From: an uncultured Clostridia bacterium | Lineage (GTDB): Bacteria > Bacillota > Clostridia > TANB77 > CAG-508 | Direction: 5' to 3' | Assembly: GCA_949538735.1 (NCBI GenBank) | Contig: CATGLK010000004.1 | Span: forward strand, 47,139-111,138 | Length of the DNA: 64,000 bases | Shown here: positions 37,803-45,683 of the stretch, one piece after another | Layout of the letters: each line of letters begins with the position of its first letter | How positions within the stretch are numbered: the first letter of the stretch is position 1 | The notes under the pieces: generated by a model | The model's input: the letters and a program-made list of their open reading frames with translations, nothing else | Database searches by the model: none | Told to the model about the DNA's origin: nothing | Program-made: the position numbers and the translations under genes

Positions 37803-38894
37803 ATGAAATTAGGTATTGTTGGACTTCCAAATGTAGGGAAGAGTACGATGTTTAACAGTATAACAAAGGCAGGGGCAGAGTGTGCAAACTATCCATTTTG
37901 TACAATTGAGCCAAATGTAGGAGTAGTACCTGTTCCTGACGAAAGATTAGATAGATTAACTCAAATGTACAATCCGGAAAAAACAACTCACGCAGTTATT
38001 GAGTTTGTTGATATTGCAGGTTTGGTTAAAGGGGCAAGTAAAGGTGAAGGACTTGGAAACAAGTTTTTATCACACATTCGTGAAACTGATGCAATTGTAG
38101 AGGTTGTAAGATGTTTCGAAGATGGAAATGTTGTTCACGTTGATGGTAATGTTGACCCAATTCGTGACATTGAGACTATTAATTTAGAGTTGATTTTTGC
38201 TGATATTGAGACTGTTAACAAGAGATTAGATAAAGCTAAGAAAAATTTAAAAGCAAATAAGAAATATCAAGAGGAAATCGATTTATTAGAAAAAATTAAA
38301 GAAAGTTTAGAAAATGGAATATCTGCTAGAGCTCTTGAATTTAACGAAGATGAGCAAGTCTTGGTAAAAGATATGTTTTTACTTACAACTAAGCCAATTT
38401 TATATATTGCAAATATTTCAGAAGAACAAATTGAAAATGCTGAAAAAGATAGTATGGTTTTAAAAGTTAAAGAATATGCAACCAAAGAAAATGCAGAAGT
38501 TATTCCATTATGTGTGAAAATTGAAGAAGAATTGTCAGGCTTAGAAGATGACGACAAAAAAGAAATGCTAGAAGCTTTGGGATTAGATGAATCAGGTTTA
38601 GATAAGGTTATTAAAAAGAGCTATGATTTATTGGGATTGATGTCATTCTTAACAGCAGGAGAACCAGAAGTAAGAGCATGGACTATTAAAAAAGGAACAA
38701 AAGCCCCACAAGCAGCTGGAAAAATTCATTCAGATATAGAAAGAGGTTTTATAAAAGCAGAAGTTGTATCTTATGATGATTTGATAAGAGAAGGCAATAT
38801 GGTAGCTGCAAAGGAAAAAGGATTGGTTCGTCAAGAAGGTAAAGATTATATTATGCAAGATGGAGATATTGTTTTATTTAAATTTAATGTATAA
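37803..38894 (+). CDS. ychF: Redox-regulated ATPase YchF
   Basis: It is 363 residues. The Obg-family G domain has P-loop [12 protein letters not shown] and switch region [21 protein letters not shown]4 equivalent NISE, as in ATP-preferring YchF, is seen in [10 protein letters not shown] coiled-coil insert and C-terminal TGS-like domain ([20 protein letters not shown]) follow. YchF binds ribosomes and prefers ATP. RBS GGGGAGG. Confidence 0.96.
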   Translation: MKLGIVGLPNVGKSTMFNSITKAGAECANYPFCTIEPNVGVVPVPDERLDRLTQMYNPEKTTHAVIEFVDIAGLVKGASKGEGLGNKFLSHIRETDAIVEVVRCFEDGNVVHVDGNVDPIRDIETINLELIFADIETVNKRLDKAKKNLKANKKYQEEIDLLEKIKESLENGISARALEFNEDEQVLVKDMFLLTTKPILYIANISEEQIENAEKDSMVLKVKEYATKENAEVIPLCVKIEEELSGLEDDDKKEMLEALGLDESGLDKVIKKSYDLLGLMSFLTAGEPEVRAWTIKKGTKAPQAAGKIHSDIERGFIKAEVVSYDDLIREGNMVAAKEKGLVRQEGKDYIMQDGDIVLFKFNV

Positions 38895-38935
38895 TTTTTG
38901 TAACATAATTGTAATACAAAAAAGATAAAAAGGTA

Positions 38936-38964
38936 TTGACATCCCTAGATATAAAGTGTAAAAT
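38936..38964 (+). promoter_or_regulatory. Promoter upstream of the small LPDTG protein
   Basis: TTGACA at 38936, 17 bases, TAAAAT at 38959. About 120 bases of leader precede ATG 39088. Confidence 0.6.
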
Positions 38965-39087
38965 AGTAAATGTAAACAAAAGAAAAATATTGTTTTAGAG
39001 CTATTTATACAAATTTCCTAAAAATAGTATAATATAAGGTAAAAGTATAAATAATAATAAAAAATATGAAAGTAGAGGAGAAAAGAT

Positions 39088-39465
39088 ATGAAAAAATCAA
39101 ATTTATTTAAAGTATGTACAATTTTAGTAATTGCGGTAATGATAGCATTAGTATTAGGAACAACAGTTAATGCAGCAACAGATAACAGTTCATTTAATGA
39201 TTTATCAGATACTTTAAGAACAAATAATTCTGGAAATACAAACAATGCTAATACAAATACTAATAATGCAAATAGAAACACAAACAATGCAAATACAAAC
39301 AGAGCAAATACTAATACAAATAACAATAATGGAAGTGTTTATAACAGCAACAATTTACCAGATACAGGAATTGAAAGCTCTATTCCAATAGCCTTATTAA
39401 TAGTAATATTTGCAATATCTTCTGTATATGCATACCAAAAAATTAATGATTATAAAAATATATAA
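39088..39465 (+). CDS. Small LPXTG wall-anchored Asn/Thr-rich protein
   Basis: It is 125 residues. The signal peptide is 1-30 (VCTILVIAVMIALVLGTTVNA). A short folded-looking part is followed by a low-complexity N-T-N-A repeat stretch of about 45 residues, then LPDTG, a membrane helix and a short polar tail. It is a spacer-like surface protein with no recognised domain. A sortase gene faces it across a shared terminator, so it is a likely substrate. Confidence 0.82.
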   Translation: MKKSNLFKVCTILVIAVMIALVLGTTVNAATDNSSFNDLSDTLRTNNSGNTNNANTNTNNANRNTNNANTNRANTNTNNNNGSVYNSNNLPDTGIESSIPIALLIVIFAISSVYAYQKINDYKNI

Positions 39466-39470
39466 TATAT

Positions 39471-39504
39471 AAAGTCATAGCCGTATTTAGCTATGACTTT
39501 TTTG
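39471..39504. terminator. Bidirectional terminator
   Basis: AAAGTCATAGC pairs with GCTATGACTTT between the converging LPDTG and sortase genes; the last bases overlap the sortase 3' end. Confidence 0.8.
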
Positions 39505-40119
39505 TGTTGCCTTTATTACAAATCTATTTGAATTTAAATTATTACAAGTAATCAGCGTTAATTCCTTCGACATTGGTTCATAATTAAAAATAGGGGTTAA
39601 ATCAGAACTATTTACTTCATAAAAATCAAAAACAGTATATACATATTTTTCGCCAAAATTATCATAAACAAATATTTCATCATTAATCTCAAGTAAAGGT
39701 AAATTACTAAAAAATTTTGAATTATTATAATTATGACCAGCAATGCAAACATTTCCATTGCTTTTTAAATTTCCGCCATAAAATTTACATGGAGAAACTT
39801 TTAAAAGTTCTTCATTTAAAGTCGCAAATACTGGATAATAAACATTTATTTTAGGTATCTCAATAATTCCAAAAAGGTTATTATCAATTTCCTTTTCATC
39901 TACATTTTCATTAGTGTTAGTAGTATATAGTTTTGCAATATTATAATTATCAATTAATTTGTTTGATAATTTTTCTTTTTGATTTATTGATGATACATAA
40001 TATAAAATCACCAAAATAAGACTAATTGATATGGTTAATGATAATATAAATTGGAATTTAAAAATACGTGTATCTTTCTTTTTTGATTTTCTTATTTTTG
40101 TAACTAATATCTGATTCAT
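39487..40119 (-). CDS. Sortase
   Basis: It is 210 residues from the inner start at 40119 (MNQILVTKIRKSKKK). A basic tail and one membrane segment (about 20-43) precede the sortase beta barrel. Catalytic residues are visible: His in NVCIAGHNYNN and Cys in LTLITCNNLNSNRFVIKA, with the conserved Arg eight residues after the Cys region. The TLITC motif is the sortase signature. It would cleave LPXTG proteins such as those at 39088 and 18671. An in-frame upstream ATG at 40179 would add a Phe-rich tail; neither start has a strong RBS. Confidence 0.88.
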   Translation of the reverse strand: MNQILVTKIRKSKKKDTRIFKFQFILSLTISISLILVILYYVSSINQKEKLSNKLIDNYNIAKLYTTNTNENVDEKEIDNNLFGIIEIPKINVYYPVFATLNEELLKVSPCKFYGGNLKSNGNVCIAGHNYNNSKFFSNLPLLEINDEIFVYDNFGEKYVYTVFDFYEVNSSDLTPIFNYEPMSKELTLITCNNLNSNRFVIKATQKSHS

Positions 40120-40334
40120 ATAAATATTATATGTAGAAAAAAAGATAATATAATGAAAAAAATTGTAAAAAAAGCGCATAAATATTACGTTTCTATTACA
40201 TATATCAAGCAGTGTTGAAATAATTTTTTAGATATGATATATTAAATATGTAAAAAATTGGCAAATCAAAATCCAAAATTTACATAATCACATATTATAT
40301 ATAAATAATATATGAAAGGAGGATTATTTAAATT

Positions 40335-40914
40335 TTGGAACTAAAAGGGCTCAATATTGGTTTTGTTTTTACAGGAGCATTTCCAATGCTTCAAACAACA
40401 ATACCTAAAATAAAAGATTTAATTAAAAATGAAGCAACTGTCATTCCTATTATGTCAAATACTGTATATAACATAAATACTAGATATGGTAAAGCAAAAG
40501 ATTTTATAAATGAAATACAAGAAATAACAGGGAAAGAAATTATACATACCATAACACAATTAGAGCCAATCGGTAAAGGGGACATAGCAGACTTAATGAT
40601 TATTGCTCCATGCACACGGAAATACGTTATCTAAACTTGCTGTTGGTATTGCAGATACCATACCAACAATAGCTATAAAAAGTCATTTGAAACATGAAAA
40701 ACCAGTAGTCTTAGCTGTAGCAACTGGTACAGGACTAAGTACTGATGCGGAGAATATTGGTAAATTATTAAATAGAAAAAATTATTATTTTGTACCATTT
40801 AGGCAAAATAATCCAATTACAAGACCTAGGTCAATTGCATATGAACCTGAATACATTGTGAAAACAATAAAATATGCTTTGGACGGAGAGCAAATAAGCC
40901 CAATTTTATTATAG
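40335..40914 (+). CDS. spoVFB: Dipicolinate synthase subunit B (SpoVFB) with CGG +1 shift
   Basis: A flavoprotein-fold subunit of dipicolinate synthase that makes DPA in the mother cell during sporulation. The N-terminal KGLNIGFVFTGAFPMLQTT is characteristic. The zero frame ends just after APCT. At CGG 40617, +1 reading gives GNTLSKLAVGIADTIPTIA, and the protein continues VVLAVATGTGLSTDAENIGKL, in part, and YFVPFRQNNPITRP to 40914, total 192 residues. TTG start at 40335 follows AAAGGAGG. SpoVFA is not adjacent here; it may lie elsewhere. Without the shift no functional subunit is expected. Confidence 0.93.
40617..40619 (+). other. CGG +1 frameshift site 11 (ACA CGG A)
   Basis: ACA CGG AAA in zero frame, ACA GGA AAT ACG after dropping C, restoring APCTGNT, a conserved SpoVFB motif. 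Residue 95. Confidence 0.92.
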
Positions 40915-40944
40915 ATATCATTATAACTTGAAAGGAAAATAATT

Positions 40945-42711
40945 ATGAATTCAGAATATGAATGGAATTTAAAAGAAATATTTAAAAATAAAGAAGAATT
41001 TGAACAAACAAAAACAAGTTTAAGAGAAGATTTAAATCAGATTAAAACATATGAAGGGAAATTATGCGAAAGTGCAAAAAACTTATGCGAAACATACAAA
41101 ATATATGAAAAAGCTTTACAAAAATTCGAAAAATTATATGCATATGGAATGCTTTTTTATCATTTAGATATGTCAAATCAAGAAGGAATAAAACTATATA
41201 AAGAAGTAGAAGGGCTAGGAACAGAGTTTAGTACAGCTACATCATTTATAACACCAGAAATAACATATGCAGATAAAGAAAAAATTGAAGGATTTTTACA
41301 AGAAAATCAAGACTTGCAAAAATATAAAAGAGATATAACAGATATTTTAGATGAAAAAGAACATACACTAAGCAAAGCAGAAGAGAATTTACTTGCAAAT
41401 TATAGTGAATTATTTTCTGCACCTGAAAATGTATTTGACATTCTTACAAATGCTGAATTTAAGTTTGGAACTTTAATTGATAGTGACGGAAAAGAAGTAG
41501 AAATGACTGATAGTAATTACACAATCTATTTAAAAGACAGCAATGAAAATGTAAGAAAACAAGCTTTTGACTTAATGTATAAAAAATATAGTGACTTTGT
41601 AAACACAATAACTGAATTATATTTGGCAAATGTTAAATCAACAGCTGTTTCTGCAAAACTTAGAAAGTATAAATCAAGCTTAGAAAAGGCAGTAAAAACA
41701 GATGACGCAAGTATAAAGGTTTATGAAGCACTAATTGAAACAATAAATAAAAATATGAAAGTAAATCATAAATTTATTGAATTAAAAAAGAAATTGTTAA
41801 ACAAAAAAGAATTCCATATGTATGATTTATATGTAAATCCATTTCAAGAAGAAAAGGACGAAATTAGCTTTGAAGAAGCAAAAGAAGAGGTTTTACAAGC
41901 TCTAAATATAATGGGAGAAGAATATATTTCTAAATTGAAAGAAGCTTTTGATAATAATTGGGTTGATGTACATGCTAAGCCAAATAAAAGGGGTGGGGCA
42001 TATAGTATGGGAGTATATGGGGTACATCCATATGTATTATTAAATTTTGTTAATAGTAAAAGAGATGTAAGCACTATTGCTCACGAACTTGGTCATAGTA
42101 TGCATTCATATTATTCAAATAAAGAACAACCAATAATAGATTCAAATTATACAATAATGACAGCAGAAGTTGCCTCAACAGTAAATGAAATATTACTTAG
42201 TGATTATCAAATTAAAAATGAGAAAGATAAAAATAAGAAGGCAGAACTTATATATGAATTGCTTGAAATGATACGTGCAACTTTATTTAGACAATCTATG
42301 TTTGCAGAATTTGAAAAGGAAGTTCACGAAAAGGTTGAAAATAAGGAAATGCTTTCAGCTGAAAATTTAAACGAATTGTATTATGATTTAAATAAAAAGT
42401 ATTTTGGAGAAGGTATGGTTATAGATGAAGAGATTAAGTATGAATGGGCGAGAATTCCTCATTTTTATACAGATTTCTATGTTTATAAGTATGCAACAGG
42501 TATTTCTGCGGCTATTTCTATTGCTACAAAGATTTTAAAGCAGGGGGAACCTTTTGTTAAGAAGTATATTGAAATGCTTAAACAGGGATGCTCTAAGAAG
42601 TCTATTGATTTGCTTAAAATGGTTGATGTGGATTTGGAAGGTTCAGAGATTTATGAAGATGCGATTGCTTTTTATAATGAAAAGATTGAAGAATTAGAAA
42701 AATTATTATAA
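40945..42711 (+). CDS. pepF: Oligoendopeptidase F
   Basis: An M3B zinc metallopeptidase of 588 residues that cleaves short peptides in the cytoplasm. The zinc motif HELGHSMHS (HExxH) is at about 377, with the downstream Glu in NYTIMTAEVASTVNE. The C-terminal RIPHFYTDFYVYKYATGISAA is typical. RBS GAAAGG. It follows spoVFB by 30 bases and may be co-transcribed. Confidence 0.95.
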   Translation: MNSEYEWNLKEIFKNKEEFEQTKTSLREDLNQIKTYEGKLCESAKNLCETYKIYEKALQKFEKLYAYGMLFYHLDMSNQEGIKLYKEVEGLGTEFSTATSFITPEITYADKEKIEGFLQENQDLQKYKRDITDILDEKEHTLSKAEENLLANYSELFSAPENVFDILTNAEFKFGTLIDSDGKEVEMTDSNYTIYLKDSNENVRKQAFDLMYKKYSDFVNTITELYLANVKSTAVSAKLRKYKSSLEKAVKTDDASIKVYEALIETINKNMKVNHKFIELKKKLLNKKEFHMYDLYVNPFQEEKDEISFEEAKEEVLQALNIMGEEYISKLKEAFDNNWVDVHAKPNKRGGAYSMGVYGVHPYVLLNFVNSKRDVSTIAHELGHSMHSYYSNKEQPIIDSNYTIMTAEVASTVNEILLSDYQIKNEKDKNKKAELIYELLEMIRATLFRQSMFAEFEKEVHEKVENKEMLSAENLNELYYDLNKKYFGEGMVIDEEIKYEWARIPHFYTDFYVYKYATGISAAISIATKILKQGEPFVKKYIEMLKQGCSKKSIDLLKMVDVDLEGSEIYEDAIAFYNEKIEELEKLL

Positions 42712-42742
42712 AACTTTTTGGGACTGTCCCAAAAAGTTTTAT
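42712..42742. repeat. Short GGGACTGTCCC palindrome, bidirectional terminator
   Basis: AAACTTTTTGGGAC-TGTCCCAAAAAGTTT is a perfect inverted repeat between convergent pepF and the recombinase gene. A minimal member of the GGGACAGG repeat family. Confidence 0.78.
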
Positions 42743-43740
42743 AATTCTGCTAGTGGATTTCTTTCAACTGCACTTCTAATTTGGTCATTATTAACGTGTG
42801 TATAAATTTCGGTGGTAGAAATGCTTTCGTGTCCTAGCAATTCTTGTAAAGCTCTGATATCAACTTGGCCATATTGGTACATTAAAGTTGCAGCAGTATG
42901 TCTTAATTTATGTACAGAATATTTATTAGTATCTAATCCAGCTTTGCTAAGCTCTTTACCTATAATATATTGAACAGTTCTATTACTAATTCTTTCACGT
43001 CTTTCACTTAAAAATAATGCTTTTTCAGAGTGTTTTTTATCGTGTTTGATTCCTTCTTTTGGACGAACTTGAAGATAGTCTGAAATTGCTCTCATACAAG
43101 GCTTATTCAAATATATTGCACGTTCTTTATTACCTTTACCAACAACATTTAGTTTGCATTCTGAAAAGTCGATATCTTTTATATTTATTCCAACTAATTC
43201 AGATAAACGCATACCACAATTTAAAAATAAAGTAGTCATTGCAAAATCTCTTTCATAATTTCTATTATCTTCATCACTAGCAACTTCTAGGAGTTTTTTA
43301 CTGTCTTCAAGTGATAAATATTTTGGTAATCTTTTTTCTTTTTTAGGTGTTTTTAGATTTATAGTAGGGTTTTGATTTAATTTGTATTCATCGCTGGCGT
43401 CTTGGCATAAATAGTTAAAGAATATTCTTATTGTTGATATTTTTCTTGCTCTTGTTGCTGGCTTACTATGGAAGGTTGATGTCAGATATCCTAAAAATGC
43501 GTGAATATCATCTATTTGTATTTTTTTTATTGTATCCATTTTTAAATCTGTTATTTGTATTTCTTTGAAGTCGGTTTTTTTTGTCATTTTAAAATGTATT
43601 TTTATGAATTTTAAGAACATTGCTAGGTCGTAGTTGTATTCTTTTATACTGTTTGGGGATTTGTTTAATATTGTTGTTGAATAATCTAAAAAGGCATTTA
43701 AAAATCCTGGGTTATCAATTCGGTTTATCATATGTATCAC
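42739..43740 (-). CDS. Tyrosine recombinase (XerC/D-like)
   Basis: It is 333 residues. The N-terminal SAM-like core-binding domain is followed by the catalytic domain with the R-H-R-H-Y set: CGMRLSELVG (Arg), HKLRHTAATLM (His-x-x-Arg), LGHESISTTEIYTHV (His and Tyr). The closeness to Xer proteins and the lack of nearby att-like repeats suggest a housekeeping Xer rather than a phage integrase, but this is not certain. The prophage at the window end is 12 kb away with many host genes between. Confidence 0.88.
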   Translation of the reverse strand: MIHMINRIDNPGFLNAFLDYSTTILNKSPNSIKEYNYDLAMFLKFIKIHFKMTKKTDFKEIQITDLKMDTIKKIQIDDIHAFLGYLTSTFHSKPATRARKISTIRIFFNYLCQDASDEYKLNQNPTINLKTPKKEKRLPKYLSLEDSKKLLEVASDEDNRNYERDFAMTTLFLNCGMRLSELVGINIKDIDFSECKLNVVGKGNKERAIYLNKPCMRAISDYLQVRPKEGIKHDKKHSEKALFLSERRERISNRTVQYIIGKELSKAGLDTNKYSVHKLRHTAATLMYQYGQVDIRALQELLGHESISTTEIYTHVNNDQIRSAVERNPLAEL

Positions 43741-43911
43741 TCTTTCTTTTTATTTGTTTAAATTATATATCAATCGACTAAAAAAAGTAAATAGATTTAA
43801 TGAAAAATTTTGCGCAATGTTTCCTCTACTTGACGAAAAGAGGTTAATATGATAGGATTATTTTCAAACAAATTAGTAATATTTATGATAAAAATATAGG
43901 GGGAGGTAATA

Positions 43912-44376
43912 ATGCTGAAAAACAAATTTAAAATGATATTAATTATTAGTGGACTATTAATAATATTATTATTAGCATTCATTATAGTAAATGAATTAAA
44001 AATAGAGAAAAAAGACAATTCTACGATTTCCATAGATACAAGTATTTATCAAGAAGAAAATGATAGTAATATGACATCAACTAAAAAGGCAATTATTGTA
44101 AAGGTGTATAGTAATTATTTAATAGTTTGGGGAATGTCAGATAAAACAGACTTATATGATGTTAATGTTAGTAATTGTGGAGAAATTGAATTTAAACAAG
44201 GACAAGAGGTATTAATTTATTTTGATGGCACAATACTAATGTCTAATCCTGCACGTATTAATAATGTTGAAAAAATTGAAATTGTAAAAGAAAAAAGTGA
44301 TAAAGAAATACCAGTTGAAATATTAAGAAATTATTATAGTTCGTATAATAATTTCAATACTGAAATATCTTATTAA
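43912..44376 (+). CDS. Hypothetical membrane-anchored extracytoplasmic protein
   Basis: It is 154 residues. One N-terminal membrane segment (about 7-27) is followed by a soluble domain with beta-rich features (KAIIVKVYSNYLIVWGMSDKT, in part, and GQEVLIYFDGTILMSNPARI). This resembles small OB-like extracellular domains, but I do not recognise the family. RBS GGGGGAGG. Its own upstream region is short. Confidence 0.65.
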   Translation: MLKNKFKMILIISGLLIILLLAFIIVNELKIEKKDNSTISIDTSIYQEENDSNMTSTKKAIIVKVYSNYLIVWGMSDKTDLYDVNVSNCGEIEFKQGQEVLIYFDGTILMSNPARINNVEKIEIVKEKSDKEIPVEILRNYYSSYNNFNTEISY

Positions 44377-44498
44377 TAACCAACGTATTAATAACTATAT
44401 ATAGAATATTTTAGAAATTCTAATTAAAGCTATAAATTTATGTAGTTATTGAATTGTAAAAAATTAAGCAAAACACACAAGATGAAGTTAAAAGATAA

Positions 44499-44563
44499 TT
44501 GACATAAAGAAAAGACTAGGATATACTATTTTGGTATTATTTGTGGCAATATCCAAATAGTAC
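44499..44563 (+). promoter_or_regulatory. Promoter with overlapping hairpin/operator, V8-like protease gene
   Basis: TTGACA at 44499, 17 bases, TATACT at 44522. From 44524 TACTATTTTGGTATT pairs with AATATCCAAATAGTA at 44548-44562, an imperfect dyad covering the -10 and start region. It could be an operator or a 5' stabilising stem. The 44377-44498 stretch shows nothing else. Confidence 0.6.
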
Positions 44564-44601
44564 TAAAATGACACATAATCGCAATAGAAAAGGAGAACTT
44601 T

Positions 44602-45528
44602 ATGAAAAAAAGTGTTGCATTGCTGAAAACAATAACAAATTTAGCATTAATATTGACATTAGTTATGGTGTTCACAGGTATAAATAATACAACATATGCT
44701 AAAGAAACAAATGCTGCGGCAGACATAAACTATGATACAAGTATTACTTATAATCTTGAAACAAAAGAGATTGAATATGGTAAGGATCAACATAAAATGT
44801 TGCCTGAGCAGGAAACAGCAGGATTAAGACTGAATGAAATTGACTTAGTATCACCGAATGCCATTATTGGTACAGATGATCGGTATAAAGTCTTAAGTAC
44901 AACTGCTAGTCCGTATCGTAATGTTTGTCGTGTTACGTCATATTTCCCAGATGGAGCCTCTAGCACTGGTTCAGGTGTTTTAACTTATTTTAATGTAATG
45001 CTAACAGCTGGGCACATTGCATATTCCCATGACCACGGCGGTTGGGCAACATCCATGATTATAACTCCTGGTCAAAACGGAACAGATACTCCACTTGGTA
45101 GTGCAGTAGCTACAAATATGACTTGTTCTAATGCATGGGTTAATAATGATGACCCTGATTGGGATTGGTCAATAGTAGATTTATCTAAAAGTTTTGATAC
45201 TTGGCAATCATTCGGTTACTATAATGATTACAATAGTATGATAGGTCAATCAGTTCAAACAATTGGATATCCTTCAAAAGATGGACAGAGTACTTATATG
45301 TATACAGATACTAATGTGGTAATAGCAGCAGGAGAACGTTGGTGCAATGTTAATTGTGATGTTGACCATGGCGACAGTGGAGGTCCTCTTATTGATGTAA
45401 ATAGAGAACGACTTGTTGGAATTATTACAGCTGCAGTAACTAGACCTGGTGAAACTACGCCATATACTAATAGGTGCATACGAATTAATGAAGATTTAGG
45501 CAATCGATTATTGAGCCATGCTCATTAA
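44602..45528 (+). CDS. Secreted V8/glutamyl endopeptidase-like serine protease
   Basis: It is 308 residues. The signal peptide is about 1-34. The catalytic His is in MLTAGHIAYS, Asp in DPDWDWSIVDL, Ser in VDHGDSGGPLI. The mature start region IIGTDDRYKV resembles the glutamyl endopeptidase pro-junction. Codon use differs from neighbours: several CGT and CGA Arg codons and one CGG (44881, in the DDR motif). If CGG shifts here as elsewhere, the product would end DDGIKS and be inactive. This suggests recent transfer from an organism with normal CGG decoding, or that CGG can still be Arg. No neighbour explains its role. Confidence 0.87.
   Translation: MKKSVALLKTITNLALILTLVMVFTGINNTTYAKETNAAADINYDTSITYNLETKEIEYGKDQHKMLPEQETAGLRLNEIDLVSPNAIIGTDDRYKVLSTTASPYRNVCRVTSYFPDGASSTGSGVLTYFNVMLTAGHIAYSHDHGGWATSMIITPGQNGTDTPLGSAVATNMTCSNAWVNNDDPDWDWSIVDLSKSFDTWQSFGYYNDYNSMIGQSVQTIGYPSKDGQSTYMYTDTNVVIAAGERWCNVNCDVDHGDSGGPLIDVNRERLVGIITAAVTRPGETTPYTNRCIRINEDLGNRLLSHAH
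44881..44883 (+). other. In-frame CGG-T read through as Arg in the foreign-looking protease
   Basis: GAT CGG TAT codes Arg94 of a DDR motif common in V8-like proteases. +1 reading gives GGT ATA AAG TCT TAA. The homology-supported frame is the unshifted one. Confidence 0.75.
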
Positions 45529-45581
45529 GTATTATCATAAAATTACATAGTCATCAACAATAAATTTTAATATGTGTCATT

Positions 45582-45617
45582 TTGACCAGAGAAGTAATTT
45601 CTTCTCTGGTTTTTATT
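45582..45617 (+). terminator. Rho-independent terminator
   Basis: ACCAGAGAAG pairs with TTCTTCTCTGGT and is followed by TTTTTATTTT. Confidence 0.8.
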
Positions 45618-45683
45618 TTTTTATTGCCTGAAATGATGATATATGTTATACTATTATTGCATTAAAAGAAGGAAAGTGATAAA

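Noticed and set aside
42739..43740. The Xer-like recombinase as the prophage integrase
   Set aside because: It is 12 kb from the prophage genes with many host genes between, and no repeat resembling an att site was seen beside it.
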